Positions 15,951 to 25,374 are shown, counted from the first letter of the stretch. The stretch: 36,785 bases of DNA from Actinomycetes bacterium (GCA_021799875.1 JAJYZP010000017.1:1-36785), one strand, 5' to 3'. A program made the numbers and translations. Notes: generated from the letters alone by a model not told the origin.

Positions 15951-17219
15951 GTGACTGAGAGTCTCACGATAACCGACAACAGAACAGGGCAATCCTTTGA
16001 AGTCCCCATTGTCAACGGAGTTGTCTCGTCGACTCCATGGCAGAAGAATCTACCTGGTCTGTGGTTCTACGATCCGGGCTTGATCACTACAGCTATGGCA
16101 GAGTCATCGATAACCTATCTTGACGGGGATGCTGGAGTGCTGCGCTATCGTGGCTATCCGATCGAACAGCTCGCCGAAGACTCCACGTACCTAGAGGTTT
16201 CGTATCTTCTGCTCCACGGAGAGCTGCCGACGAAAGAACAGTTCGATACCTGGGTAGCGGATGTCACTCACCACACCTTCATTCATGAAAATGTTCGGAA
16301 GCGATTCTTGGAGGGCTTTCACTACGATGCTCATCCAATGGGAATCTTGGTCTCGGCCGTAGCTGCCCTGTCCACCTTCTACCTCGACGCTAAGGATATC
16401 TACGATCCAAAGGCCCGCGATCGGCAGATTGTGCGGTTGATAGCGAAGATGCCGACGCTTGCGGCCGCTGCGTATCGGTTCTCGGTTGGACAGCCGTTCG
16501 TTTATCCCGATAACTCACTATCTTTCCCGGCCAACTTCCTTTCCATGATGTGGAAGATCGCCGAACCTCGCTACGAGCCTGACCCTGCTCTCGTTCGAGC
16601 GATGGATGTCCTCTTTATTCTCCACGCGGACCATGAGCAGAACTGTTCCACGACCGCAATGCGTGTCATCGGTTCGGCCCACGCGGATCCGTATTCTGCT
16701 ACTGCAGCTGCTACGGCGGCGCTCTACGGCCCCCGTCACGGTGGTGCAAATGAAGCAGTGGTGCGAATGCTCGGAGAGATTGGGACCTATGACAATGTTC
16801 CGGCCTACATCGAGAGCGTGAAGCGAGGAGAGACTCTCCTTCAGGGCTTCGGTCATCGGGTGTATAAGAACTACGACCCCCGTGCCAAGATTATCAAGAA
16901 GGTGGCGGATGAAGTCTTTCAGGTTACGGGTAAAAACCCACTGCTTGACATCGCTCTGAAGCTAGAGGAGGTGGCTCTCTCTGACGACTACTTCATCTCG
17001 AGGAGACTCTATCCCAACGTTGACTTTTACTCTGGTCTTATCTATCAGGCCATGGGATTTCCGGTAGATATGTTCCCAGTCCTCTTTGCGATACCTCGAA
17101 CCTCGGGTTGGCTTGCGCATTGGGCTGAATTGATCGATCAAGATGCAAAGATTATTAGACCGCGGCAGGCCTACATCGGTGCTGAGGAGCGGAAGTACAC
17201 CCCAATGGAGTCGAGGTAG
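15951..17219 (+). CDS. gltA: Citrate synthase (type I)
   Basis: Condenses acetyl-CoA and oxaloacetate to citrate, the entry step of the TCA cycle. The product has 422 residues from GTG 15951; GAGGAGG at 15933-15939 lies 11 bases upstream. The catalytic set is present: H263 in GPRHGGANE, H302 in GHRVYKNYDPRA and D358 in NVDFYSG. LHADHEQNCST and the end segment PRTSGWLAHWAE are family stretches. The length and an N-terminal LTITDNRTGQ beta domain place it with GltA-type hexameric enzymes rather than the shorter 370-residue group or methylcitrate synthases. A bidirectional terminator follows. Confidence 0.95.
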   Translation: MTESLTITDNRTGQSFEVPIVNGVVSSTPWQKNLPGLWFYDPGLITTAMAESSITYLDGDAGVLRYRGYPIEQLAEDSTYLEVSYLLLHGELPTKEQFDTWVADVTHHTFIHENVRKRFLEGFHYDAHPMGILVSAVAALSTFYLDAKDIYDPKARDRQIVRLIAKMPTLAAAAYRFSVGQPFVYPDNSLSFPANFLSMMWKIAEPRYEPDPALVRAMDVLFILHADHEQNCSTTAMRVIGSAHADPYSATAAATAALYGPRHGGANEAVVRMLGEIGTYDNVPAYIESVKRGETLLQGFGHRVYKNYDPRAKIIKKVADEVFQVTGKNPLLDIALKLEEVALSDDYFISRRLYPNVDFYSGLIYQAMGFPVDMFPVLFAIPRTSGWLAHWAELIDQDAKIIRPRQAYIGAEERKYTPMESR

Positions 17220-17247
17220 CTAAGACGACGAACGTCGAGCTTGCGTT

Positions 17248-17282
17248 GCTCCCTCATCGCCGATAGTTGGCGACGAGGGAGC
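17248..17282. terminator. Bidirectional terminator between gltA and tesB
   Basis: GCTCCCTC-a-TCGCC (17248-17261) pairs with GGCGA-c-GAGGGAGC (17269-17282): a 13-bp stem with one mismatch and a 7-base loop, between two convergent stop codons. Confidence 0.75.
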
Positions 17283-17304
17283 TTGGCGCCTCTCGCGGGT
17301 CTCT

Positions 17305-18171
17305 TTAGTGTCGGTCTAAGACGCGAATGAGGCCCTCTTGCACGACACTGGCGCTCAGTTGACCATCGTGTGAGTAGATTTGGCCACGGGAGAGTCCTCG
17401 GGCCCCGCCGGCCCAGGGACTTTCCTGGTCGTACAGGAACCATTCGTCGGCCCTGAATGGGCGATGAAACCACATGGCGTGATCGAGACTGGCCGACATG
17501 ACGTGAGCGTCGTCCCAGGAGATCCCGTGGGGTATCATGGCGGTGCTGAGGAGCGACATATCGGACGCGTAGGCAACGATGCAGGCGTGGAGCAGCGGAT
17601 CGTTCGGTAGCTCACCGTCGGCTCGCATCCATACCCGTTGAGGATGAAGCTCGTCTGACTTACCGAAACCTTTGCCGAGCGGATCAACGTATCGCTGATC
17701 GATCGGTCGAGGGCGTTGGAACCAGTCGTTGCGCTCGTCTGGATGGCGTGAAGCCCACGGTGCCATGCGTTCTTGAAAGGTCTGAAGCTCGGTTGGTGGA
17801 GGAACTGTAGGCATTTGAGCCTGATGCGTAACGCCGCGCTCTTCGATGTGAAACGATGCCGAGAGGTTGAAAATGGCTTTTCCGTGTTGGATCGCGACGA
17901 CTCGTCGCGTTGTGAATGAAGAACCGTCTCGGATTCGGTCCACCTCGTAGAGAATTGGTACCAGTGGATCGCCTGGTCGTAAGAAGTAAGCGTGGAGAGA
18001 GTGCACGGTACCTTTTGTGACGGTTCTTCCTGCAGCGACGAGCGCTTGACCGGCAACCTGACCGCCAAAGACTCGCTGTCTATTTTCTCGAGGACTTCGT
18101 CCTCGAAAGATGTTCATCTCGATATTCTCAAGGTCGAGAATATCGAGAAGTTCATCGAGCGCTTCACTCAC
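17305..18171 (-). CDS. tesB: Acyl-CoA thioesterase II
   Basis: Hydrolyses medium- to long-chain acyl-CoA to free acid and CoA; double hot-dog fold, 288 residues from GTG 18171 (a GGAG lies seven bases upstream). VFGGQVAGQALVAAGRTV and VHSLHAYFLRPGDP are family signatures. The C-terminal catalytic set is visible: the aspartate in YASDMSLLSTA, the residue before LDHAMWFHRPF (Ser here, Thr in the E. coli enzyme) and the glutamine in VVQEGLIR. The first 30 codons contain two strong inverted repeats (18088-18106 and 18117-18148). Confidence 0.93.
   Translation of the reverse strand: MSEALDELLDILDLENIEMNIFRGRSPRENRQRVFGGQVAGQALVAAGRTVTKGTVHSLHAYFLRPGDPLVPILYEVDRIRDGSSFTTRRVVAIQHGKAIFNLSASFHIEERGVTHQAQMPTVPPPTELQTFQERMAPWASRHPDERNDWFQRPRPIDQRYVDPLGKGFGKSDELHPQRVWMRADGELPNDPLLHACIVAYASDMSLLSTAMIPHGISWDDAHVMSASLDHAMWFHRPFRADEWFLYDQESPWAGGARGLSRGQIYSHDGQLSASVVQEGLIRVLDRH
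18088..18148. repeat. Two adjacent inverted repeats inside the 5' part of tesB
   Basis: TCGAGGAC/GTCCTCGA with a 3-base centre (18088-18106), then a 13-bp perfect arm pair, TCTCGATATTCTC/GAGAATATCGAGA, with a 6-base loop (18117-18148). On the transcript both would form hairpins within codons 8-28. Confidence 0.6.
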
Positions 18172-18318
18172 GTCGTCGCTCCGTCTCTCTTTCCTAGGGT
18201 GTGCTAAGAATCTAGTCTGGAGCAGCTACGCGTTTCTTGCTTGTTGGCACTGTTTTGGGTCTCTCGGTCGGTTAGCTTGATCAGAGTGCGTGATTTCTTA
18301 CTTCGCCTCTGGGGGCTC

Positions 18319-18789
18319 ATGGTTGATCGTGTTGGGGTAACCGCCCTTCGCTATACTGCTATTTCAGCCATCTCGGTCGTGCTCTCGCAGATCATACTTT
18401 TCTTGCTCTACGGTGTGATTCGACTCTCCTCGGCTACGACGAGTAACGTCATTGCAACTGGCGTAACATCCGTTCCGGCCTACTACTTGAATCGGAGTTG
18501 GGCTTGGGGTAAGACCGGTCGATCACATTTGATGAAAGAGGTGGCACCGTTTTGGGCCCTCACTTTTCTTGGACTCGCGCTCTCGCTCTGGGCGGTCGCA
18601 CTCGCTCATCATCTAGCCGTGCGCATGGACCTCTCTCACTTGCGGGATGCCCTCTTCGTCAATGCAGCTGCGCTTTTGGCCTTCGGTGTCCTGTGGGTCG
18701 GTAAGTTTGTGGTCTTCAACAAGTTTGTCTTTACCGGTTCGGGTCGTAGCGTCGCGGCCGATGGTAGCCGGGGCTCGGGAGATGAGTGA
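18319..18789 (+). CDS. GtrA-like membrane protein
   Basis: About 156 residues from ATG 18319 with four predicted membrane helices: LRYTAISAISVVLSQIILFLL, SNVIATGVTSVPAYYLNRSWAW, the stretch around FWALTFLGLALSLWAVALA, and LFVNAAALLAFGVLWVGKFVVF ending at FNKFVF. The arrangement and the YYLNRSWAW/FNKFVF ends are typical of the GtrA family, which moves polyprenyl-linked sugars across membranes or supports cell-wall glycosylation. The open frame extends to 18241, so an earlier GTG or TTG start is possible. It overlaps cobT by 8 bases, although no functional link is obvious. Confidence 0.8.
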   Translation: MVDRVGVTALRYTAISAISVVLSQIILFLLYGVIRLSSATTSNVIATGVTSVPAYYLNRSWAWGKTGRSHLMKEVAPFWALTFLGLALSLWAVALAHHLAVRMDLSHLRDALFVNAAALLAFGVLWVGKFVVFNKFVFTGSGRSVAADGSRGSGDE

Positions 18790-19858
18790 CTCAATGAATC
18801 TTGAAGAGATGGTCAATTGTGTGGTTGAGCCTGATTGGTCGATGGCCAAGGAGGCACGTGAACGACAACAAACGCTGACGAAACCCCCCGGCTCTCTTGG
18901 TGAACTTGAGGCCGTAGCTGCTCAGGTCGCAGCGGTCACGCGTCGGTGTCCACCGCTGATACCGCGAAGGCCGGAGATTCTCCTGTTCGCTAGCGATCAC
19001 GGTGTTGCTCTCGATGGCGTCACTCCTTGGCCTCAGTCAGTGACAGCGCAGATGGTCCTCAATATTGCTCGCGGTGGAGCGGCGATCAATGCGATAGCAC
19101 GTGTGGTAGGCGCATCTCTGCACGTCATTGATGTAGGGGTGGCGACGGATTTCGATGGTACAAATGCGGTGGTGGACCGCAAGGTCCGTCGTGGTACGAG
19201 CTCTTTGGCGCAAGGTCCGGCGATGACCCTTGACGAGGCTCGACGTAGTATCGAGGTGGGCTTCGAGTTTACGAAAGATCGTTGTCAAGCAGGGGCTGAC
19301 CTGATTGTGCCCGGAGATATGGGCATTGGGAATACGACTGCGTCGGCAGCGACCATAGCCTCGCTGACGCAGAGCTCTGCTCAGCTCGTAACAGGCAGGG
19401 GGACCGGAATCGATGACGAGCACTTTGCCCGAAAGGTTTCAGTTATCGAAGACGCTCTAGCTCGTCTGTCCGTCACTGAACAGGGGTCAGAGGGTGACGC
19501 CCTTCGGACTTTGGCCTCTTTGGGAGGGTTTGAGATCGGTGCGATTGCCGGGGCGATCCTCGCCGCTTCGAGTTCCCATGTCCCGGTGGTGATAGATGGC
19601 GTAATCGCACTTGCCGGTGCGCTGGTCGCCGTTGGGTTGCAGCCGCTGGTCCGTGACTACTGCGTCGCTGGACATCGTTCAACGGAACCCGCGGCCAGTA
19701 TCGCTCTGCGATCTTTAGAGCTGTCACCGCTCCTCGATCTCGCTCTCCGGTTGGGGGAGGGTACTGGTGCAGCACTGGCAGTTCCAATTGTCCAAGCTGC
19801 CTGTGCAACTCTCTTAGAGATGGCGACGTTTGAAGGGGCTGGAGTTTCACAGGCCTGA
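18782..19858 (+). CDS. cobT: Nicotinate-nucleotide--dimethylbenzimidazole phosphoribosyltransferase
   Basis: Activates the lower ligand of cobalamin by transferring phosphoribosyl from nicotinate mononucleotide to 5,6-dimethylbenzimidazole. Family stretches are KPPGSLGELE near the start, FASDHGVALDGVTPWPQSVT, GDMGIGNTTASAA, TGRGTGIDDE and RLGEGTGAALA, the last holding the catalytic glutamate (about residue 326). The length of about 358 residues is normal (about 350). ATG 18782 overlaps the GtrA-like gene by 8 bases; ATG 18794 is an alternative. It is the only cobalamin gene in the window; its stop is 15 bases from the convergent cgoX stop. Confidence 0.94.
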   Translation: MSDSMNLEEMVNCVVEPDWSMAKEARERQQTLTKPPGSLGELEAVAAQVAAVTRRCPPLIPRRPEILLFASDHGVALDGVTPWPQSVTAQMVLNIARGGAAINAIARVVGASLHVIDVGVATDFDGTNAVVDRKVRRGTSSLAQGPAMTLDEARRSIEVGFEFTKDRCQAGADLIVPGDMGIGNTTASAATIASLTQSSAQLVTGRGTGIDDEHFARKVSVIEDALARLSVTEQGSEGDALRTLASLGGFEIGAIAGAILAASSSHVPVVIDGVIALAGALVAVGLQPLVRDYCVAGHRSTEPAASIALRSLELSPLLDLALRLGEGTGAALAVPIVQAACATLLEMATFEGAGVSQA

Positions 19859-19873
19859 GTGCTGCGCGATGAG

Positions 19874-21232
19874 TCAGGTGTCTGAGGTGGTCTGGATGAT
19901 CCGATCGACCGCTCGATGAGCACTCTTGATGCACGTTGGAATACCTGAGCCTCCAACGTACGCTCCGGCGAATGCAAGAGGGGGTAGCGAAGTCACTGTT
20001 TCTTGCAAGAGCTCTATGCGTTTACGATGATGGGGTAGAAACTGCGGGAATGATGAGGGCCAACGAGTGACGCGCGTCTCGGTCGGATCGAGTTTTTCAT
20101 TTAGGAGTCCGCTTGCTTCGTCTAGTACTCGAGCGACTAGGGCATCGTCGGAGAGTTGAGTGTGGCGTAGGTCGAAACGTCGTCCGACCGAGATGCGTAG
20201 GAGCCCGGTGCCAGGTTCGCACCAGTGAGGCCACTTATTATGTGCGAAGCTTACCGCTGTAATGAGCCTCTTCTCCGGGGCGGGTGACAAGATTCCCGAG
20301 ATGTCGCTTTCGATGCGAACGGGAGGTCGGGCGAGTCCGACGGTGATGATGGCAACCGAAGAGGTTGGAATACCATTGAGTAGCTCTGCGGCAGGTGCTG
20401 CTAGATTTCGGAGGAGATCGCTTGACTGCGCAGGTGGCGTGGCGAGAATTACAGCGTCAAAGAGCTGATCTCCGTCACTCGTTCTGACCACCCAGCCTCG
20501 GTTTTGAATCTCAAGTGCTTTGACTGGTGTCGATACCTTGACGGTAACGCCACGATCAATGAGGAACGCCGTGCACGCCGCAACGAGGGACTCGAGTCCG
20601 TCTCGTACGCTGAGGAATGGTGGACGAGCGGGCTGGGTCGGTCGTGAGAAGCTGGATTGGCGGCGCGATTGGAGAATCTTGGCGATCGCTGGTGCAACGA
20701 TCTCCATGCTGGTGTGATCGATCGAGCTTGCGTTAATGCCTCCGACGAGCGGATCAATGAGGTAATCTTCAACGGCACGGCCATAGCGACGACGTGTGGC
20801 CAATCCAAGATTGTCAGTTGATAGCTCGGCGTGAGGTCTCAGGAAGAAGTGTGCTAATGCGCTTGCTCGTTCCGTCGAGGTAAGTAGGTCAGCCTGGATG
20901 ATTTGGCGGGCACTCGTCGGTGCGCCGAGAACGAGTCCCTTAGGGAGACGATAGAGACGGTGAGAGCGGCCGATGAGCGCAGCTGACGCACTCGGTGAGA
21001 CGAAGTCATTGTCTGAAGCGACCAAGGCGGCGAGGTCGAGGGCGTAGGGCTCTCGGGTTAAGAACGCGTCTGGGCCTTCTTCAATGAGGTGACCGAGGAA
21101 CCAGCTCGTTCGAATCTTTCCACCAACTCGGTCGGACCCCTCGAAGAGGGTGATGGCTTCGACTCCGCTTTGATAGCTCTTGACCGCCGCTGCGAGGCCC
21201 GCAATTCCGCCACCGACGATAGCAAGGTTCAT
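19874..21232 (-). CDS. hemY: Coproporphyrinogen III / protoporphyrinogen oxidase, FAD-dependent
   Basis: Six-electron oxidation of the porphyrinogen ring using FAD and oxygen. The 452-residue protein begins with a dinucleotide-binding loop GGGIAGLAAA (7-16), followed by FEGSDRVGGKIRT and EEGPDAFLT, the HemY pattern, and ends with AFAGAYVGGSGIPTCIKSAHRAV, the usual C-terminal FAD segment. With HemQ encoded at 10420-11127, the actinobacterial CgoX role (coproporphyrinogen III to coproporphyrin III) is more likely than classical protoporphyrinogen oxidation. The ATG overlaps the hemE stop as ATGA, so the two are translationally coupled. The next enzyme, ferrochelatase CpfC, is not in the window. 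Confidence 0.93.
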   Translation of the reverse strand: MNLAIVGGGIAGLAAAVKSYQSGVEAITLFEGSDRVGGKIRTSWFLGHLIEEGPDAFLTREPYALDLAALVASDNDFVSPSASAALIGRSHRLYRLPKGLVLGAPTSARQIIQADLLTSTERASALAHFFLRPHAELSTDNLGLATRRRYGRAVEDYLIDPLVGGINASSIDHTSMEIVAPAIAKILQSRRQSSFSRPTQPARPPFLSVRDGLESLVAACTAFLIDRGVTVKVSTPVKALEIQNRGWVVRTSDGDQLFDAVILATPPAQSSDLLRNLAAPAAELLNGIPTSSVAIITVGLARPPVRIESDISGILSPAPEKRLITAVSFAHNKWPHWCEPGTGLLRISVGRRFDLRHTQLSDDALVARVLDEASGLLNEKLDPTETRVTRWPSSFPQFLPHHRKRIELLQETVTSLPPLAFAGAYVGGSGIPTCIKSAHRAVDRIIQTTSDT

Positions 21233-22362
21233 GATCTACCTAAGGGCGGAGTTTCGGGGTGGTCGCTAGAAAGGTTCGAGGTACTGACGATCGAAGCTCC
21301 CTCTTGATGCACGAAGTCAACGATTGCAAGCAAGATGTCTGGATCCGTCTCTGGCAAGACGCCGTGACCTAAGTTGAAGATATACCCCTTTGAACCCTGT
21401 GCATCGACGAGCACCCTGCGCGCCTCAGCGAGAGCTACCTCAGCGCTGCTGAGGCAGGCCGTGGGATCCAAGTTTCCTTGCAGCGCCACCGGCCTTGAGA
21501 GTCGTTGACGTGCGTCGTGGAGCGGTGTTCGCCAGTCGACGCCCATGACATCAAGATCCATATCGCTCATGGATGCAATGAGGCCGTAGGTGCCGACGCC
21601 GAAGTGAATGCCGGGAATTCCAAGCGATCGTATGGCCGCAAATACCTGTGCGCTAAATGGCTTGACGTACTGGTCGTAGTGTCGTGGAGCGAGGGAGCCG
21701 GCCCAAGAGTCGAAGACTTGGATTGCTTCAGCGCCAGCTTGCGCTTGCAGCTTCACGTGTGCAATTGCTAAGTCGGTGAGGCGCTGCATGAGCTTGTTCC
21801 ACAGAGGGGGATTCGAGAGCATGAGACTCTTCGTCTTCTCGTAGTTCTTCGACGAGCCTCCCTCGATGAGATAGCTGGCCACCGTGAAGGGGGCGCCAGT
21901 GAAGCCAATGAGGGGGATCTTGAGCTCTCGACGGAGCAGAGCGATGGCGTCGGGTACGAAGGGAATCTTGTCTGCGAGGTCGTCGATGTTGAGATCGTGG
22001 AGTTGGCTCTCCTCACGAAAGGGGTTCTCGATGACGGGACCTCGGCCGGGAACGATCTCAACGCTCACACCTGCGCCAAGAAGTGGAACCATGATGTCAG
22101 AGTAGAAAACGGCAGCATCGACTCCGTAGCGACGGACTGGCTGTAGCGTGATCTCGGCGACGAGAGCGGGATCTTGGATGATCTCCAAGAGACTCCCGAC
22201 CCCTTTTATTTTCCGATACTCCGGCAGAGCTCGTCCGGCCTGACGCATGAACCAAATTGGAGTTACAGAAGGAGATCCTCCGCGCGCTGCAGCGAGGAAG
22301 TTGGAGATTCCGGGAGATTGCTGCAGAGTTGATGAGTCTTGTGAGCTGTGGTGCTGTGTCAT
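21229..22362 (-). CDS. hemE: Uroporphyrinogen decarboxylase
   Basis: Converts uroporphyrinogen III to coproporphyrinogen III by removing four acetate carboxyls. The 377-residue protein carries PIWFMRQAGRALPEYR (35-50), with the substrate-binding arginines, FYSDIMVPL with the key aspartate, GFTGAPFTVASYLIEGG, and the end segment FNLGHGVLPETDP. The N-terminal 20 residues and the last 20 (serine-rich) are extensions of the usual enzyme. First gene of a hemE-cgoX pair; divergent from the HelD-like gene across 60 bases. Confidence 0.96.
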   Translation of the reverse strand: MTQHHSSQDSSTLQQSPGISNFLAAARGGSPSVTPIWFMRQAGRALPEYRKIKGVGSLLEIIQDPALVAEITLQPVRRYGVDAAVFYSDIMVPLLGAGVSVEIVPGRGPVIENPFREESQLHDLNIDDLADKIPFVPDAIALLRRELKIPLIGFTGAPFTVASYLIEGGSSKNYEKTKSLMLSNPPLWNKLMQRLTDLAIAHVKLQAQAGAEAIQVFDSWAGSLAPRHYDQYVKPFSAQVFAAIRSLGIPGIHFGVGTYGLIASMSDMDLDVMGVDWRTPLHDARQRLSRPVALQGNLDPTACLSSAEVALAEARRVLVDAQGSKGYIFNLGHGVLPETDPDILLAIVDFVHQEGASIVSTSNLSSDHPETPPLGRS

Positions 22363-22422
22363 GTTGTCTTATCAGCCTAAGCTCTTTACGGTCGAATTTG
22401 CAGTTGATGGCTGAGAGGTTGT

Positions 22423-24648
22423 GTGACGAATCCAGACCTAGTGCAAGAAGCGGCCTTTATCGAAGGTGCGTATCGGCGTCTAGAGCAGTTGAAAGCTCAG
22501 ACGCGGTCCACCATGGAAGATGTTTTAGACCTCGGACGAGGTGGCACTCCGCAATCGCGCGCTGAACGCGATGTTGTGGTGCGGACATCTTTGGCCCGTC
22601 TTGAGTCCCTCGAAGTTGGTGATCAGGCCCTGATCTTTGGTCGCATCGATTTCAGTGAAGAGGGCGATTCCGACCTTAGGGGATCGACCTTCCATATAGG
22701 TCGACTATCGATCACCGGTGAGGACATGGAACCACTTGTCGTTGATTGGAGGGCACCCGTTGCCGAGGCCTTCTATCGCGCAACAGGTAAAGATCCGATG
22801 GGGCTGTGGCGTCGGCGGCACTTCCTCTGCGAGGGCTCAAGATTGGTCTCGCTTGAGGATGAGGTGCTGCACTCCGATCCTCGGGGGCTGGAGTTCGACG
22901 GTCGGGATGATGATTCAGGAGATGACATCGTCCAGGTGCGAGGTGCCGGAGCGCTTTTTGCTGCCATTTCACGACCCAGGTCCGCTCATATGGCCGACAT
23001 TGTGGCGACGATCCAAAGTGAACAAGATCGAGTTATCCGACGTGAGATGCCTGGTGTGGTGGTGGTTCAAGGTTCCCCAGGAACGGGGAAGACAGCGGTA
23101 GCACTCCATCGAGCGGCATATCTCCTCTATACCCATCGATGGCGTTTCGAGCGTCAAGGTCTCCTGGTCGTCGGGCCGTCACCGTCATTTGTCCGCTATA
23201 TCTCTCAGGTGCTTCCTTCACTGGGCGAGAGTGGGGTTGAGCTCCATACGGTTGAGGGCGTCGCCTCTACGACGGGCCAGGGAATCACCGAATCAGACAC
23301 TCCAGTCCGCGCGGGCCTGAAAGGTAGCGCAGTCATGGTCGATGTCTTGGCGAAGGCGATCTCCGATCGAGAGCGACCTCTCCGCAAAGTGATCTCCGTG
23401 CCCTTCGGAGCTCGGTATCTAGAAGTAACACCGCACATTACCGCTCAGATCGTTGCTGCGGCCAAGCGTCGGCCGGGTCCTCACAATCCGAAACGCCGCC
23501 TCGTGGAGGCGAAGCTCGCTGAGATCTTGGCACGTTCGTACGCCCGTGATGGCGAACTCGTTAAAGATGCTGACCCTGAGTCAAATATCGTTCGATTAGC
23601 AAGCTTTAAAGAAGAGATGGCGGCGACGGTCCTGCCGGGAGAAGGTGATCGAGACGTCGAGGCGGAGGTGGCGGAGGCCCTGCGTAGGTCTCATGACTTC
23701 CAGCGTGTCGTTGAGAGAATCTGGCCAAGGCTCACGAGTTTTGAGTTTCTCTATGACCTTTGGACTCACCGACCCCTGCTCAAACTTGCTGCTTCGTCGA
23801 TGCTTTCAGAGAGTGAGCTGGAGGCTTTAAGCGACACCGGTGCAGAGCCACTTGAGCGCTTCAGCTGGTTTCTCGAGGATGTACCGCTGCTCGATGAGGC
23901 TCGTACTCTCCTCGACGGAGATGATGACCTTATCACCTACGGACATATGGTCATTGACGAGGCGCAAGATCTTTCGCCGATGGCTGCAAGGATGCTTGCG
24001 AAGCGATGCCCTTCAGGTTCTCTGACGGTACTCGGCGATCTAGCGCAGGCGTTTGGGCCCTTTGCAGGACGTTCATGGGACGAGATCACGCTACCTTTTC
24101 GGAACGGTCGTCCCTTCGAGACGGTTACGCTGACGGTGAACTACCGGACGCCGGCGGAGATCGTGGAGGTCGCAGATGCTGTACGCGGGCGCTACCTCCG
24201 TGGAGATGACTCCTCGAGAGCGTTGAGAAGTGGAGGGTATAGCATTCGGTACCGGCAAGTACCGTCGGAATCTCTCACTGATGCAGTGCTGAGTGAACTC
24301 GAGAAGACTCCGGAGGGACTTCGCAGGGGCACCTCCTGCATCGTTGCTCCTAAGTCTCTCTGTGCCGGCCTCCAGAAGGCGCTGGAGCGACGACAAGTTG
24401 CAGCTGGCGATGCTTATCTCACTGATACAAAAGTTATCGACGCCATGGCGATGCGGGGTCTTGAATTTGACAACGTTGTGATATTGGAGCCGTTCCACCT
24501 GCTCGAAGAAGCCCAACGAGCACTCAGGGCGCTCTACGTTGCTCTGACTAGATCTACGCAGAGGGTAACGATGATCGGGAGCGCTGTGTGTCCAGAGTGG
24601 CTATCGAGCTCATCGGTCGAGGTCGAAGCAGACGACCGCCAGGTCTAA
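22423..24648 (+). CDS. HelD/HelR-like RNA polymerase-associated ATPase (superfamily 1)
   Basis: UvrD-like two-domain motor, 741 residues. HelD-family proteins bind RNA polymerase and free it from stalled complexes; some actinobacterial members (HelR) also displace rifampicin. The N-terminal helical arm (EAAFIEGAYRRLEQLKAQ) leads to FGRIDF, HIGRLSITGED and PLVVDWRAPVAEAFYRATG, the family signature. Walker A GSPGTGKT is at 217-224, Walker B VIDEAQDLSP near 510, and motif segments GDLAQAFGPFAG, TLTVNYRTPAEI and a C-terminal ALYVALTRSTQRV close the motor. The start is GTG 22423 after GAGAGG. Whether it confers drug tolerance cannot be judged here. Confidence 0.88.
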   Translation: MTNPDLVQEAAFIEGAYRRLEQLKAQTRSTMEDVLDLGRGGTPQSRAERDVVVRTSLARLESLEVGDQALIFGRIDFSEEGDSDLRGSTFHIGRLSITGEDMEPLVVDWRAPVAEAFYRATGKDPMGLWRRRHFLCEGSRLVSLEDEVLHSDPRGLEFDGRDDDSGDDIVQVRGAGALFAAISRPRSAHMADIVATIQSEQDRVIRREMPGVVVVQGSPGTGKTAVALHRAAYLLYTHRWRFERQGLLVVGPSPSFVRYISQVLPSLGESGVELHTVEGVASTTGQGITESDTPVRAGLKGSAVMVDVLAKAISDRERPLRKVISVPFGARYLEVTPHITAQIVAAAKRRPGPHNPKRRLVEAKLAEILARSYARDGELVKDADPESNIVRLASFKEEMAATVLPGEGDRDVEAEVAEALRRSHDFQRVVERIWPRLTSFEFLYDLWTHRPLLKLAASSMLSESELEALSDTGAEPLERFSWFLEDVPLLDEARTLLDGDDDLITYGHMVIDEAQDLSPMAARMLAKRCPSGSLTVLGDLAQAFGPFAGRSWDEITLPFRNGRPFETVTLTVNYRTPAEIVEVADAVRGRYLRGDDSSRALRSGGYSIRYRQVPSESLTDAVLSELEKTPEGLRRGTSCIVAPKSLCAGLQKALERRQVAAGDAYLTDTKVIDAMAMRGLEFDNVVILEPFHLLEEAQRALRALYVALTRSTQRVTMIGSAVCPEWLSSSSVEVEADDRQV

Positions 24649-24708
24649 GAGTTTGGGGGCAAATCTCATGAGTCTGTGATGAACCTGTACTCTCTATGAG
24701 AGAATTCA

Positions 24709-24714
24709 TATGAT
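24709..24714 (+). promoter_or_regulatory. Possible -10 element of the respiratory cluster
   Basis: TATGAT, 54 bases before the ctaE ATG, preceded by a short TCTCT/AGAGA inverted repeat (about 24691-24703). The -35 region is poor, so the call is tentative. Confidence 0.28.
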
Positions 24715-24768
24715 CTTTAGGCAAGGAGCGGGGTTGGATTTGCCGAAGAAGGATGGAGTCGTGTAAGA

Positions 24769-25374
24769 ATGGAGTTTGTGACTCAAGCTCTAGCAACCAA
24801 GAAGACCCCGAGAGAGCCGATAACGTTTAATCGTCCTTCGATCTTGGGTGTAGGAACGATTGTTTGGTTGGGATCAGAGTTCATGTTCTTCGGCGGCCTC
24901 TTTGCCGCTTATTTTACGATTCGAGCCCATGACGGTACTCCTTGGCCCCCGAGAGGGATCCACCTCGATGTAGTGCAGTCGGGAATTTTCACCCTGATTT
25001 TGGTGATGTCGTCAGTGACGATGCAAAAAGGAGTTTTTGAGGCTGAGCACGGTCGTAAGACTGCTGCGAAGTGGTGGATCATCCTAACCATGATCATGGG
25101 ACTCTCCTTTGTTGCCAATCAAGCTGTTGAGTGGTCAAAGAACGCTTTTGGTCCGCAGACCAATGCTTACGGATCACTCTTTTACATGATGACCGGGATT
25201 CATGGTCTGCACGTAATCCTGGGAATTCTGGCTATGGGTTTTCTCCTGGTCAGAATGGCTGGCAGGGGTCGAGATCCTGGAGAACTGTCTGCGCTCCAAT
25301 CGGTTAGCTACTATTGGCACTTCGTGGACGTGGTGTGGATAGCGCTGTACTCAGTGCTGTTTCTCTTGCACTAG
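24769..25374 (+). CDS. ctaE: Cytochrome c oxidase subunit III
   Basis: Membrane subunit of the aa3-type terminal oxidase; it stabilises subunit I and its proton path. The 201-residue protein has five predicted helices, matching the short five-helix actinobacterial form. FRSG-like features are WLGSEFMFFGGLFAAYF, the SVTMQKGVFEAE loop, the TGIHGLHVILG helix and the end YYWHFVDVVWIALYSVLFLL. It opens the cluster ctaE-qcrC-qcrA-qcrB-ctaC-ctaD-ctaF, where the supercomplex of bc1 and aa3 is encoded together. Confidence 0.95.
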   Translation: MEFVTQALATKKTPREPITFNRPSILGVGTIVWLGSEFMFFGGLFAAYFTIRAHDGTPWPPRGIHLDVVQSGIFTLILVMSSVTMQKGVFEAEHGRKTAAKWWIILTMIMGLSFVANQAVEWSKNAFGPQTNAYGSLFYMMTGIHGLHVILGILAMGFLLVRMAGRGRDPGELSALQSVSYYWHFVDVVWIALYSVLFLLH

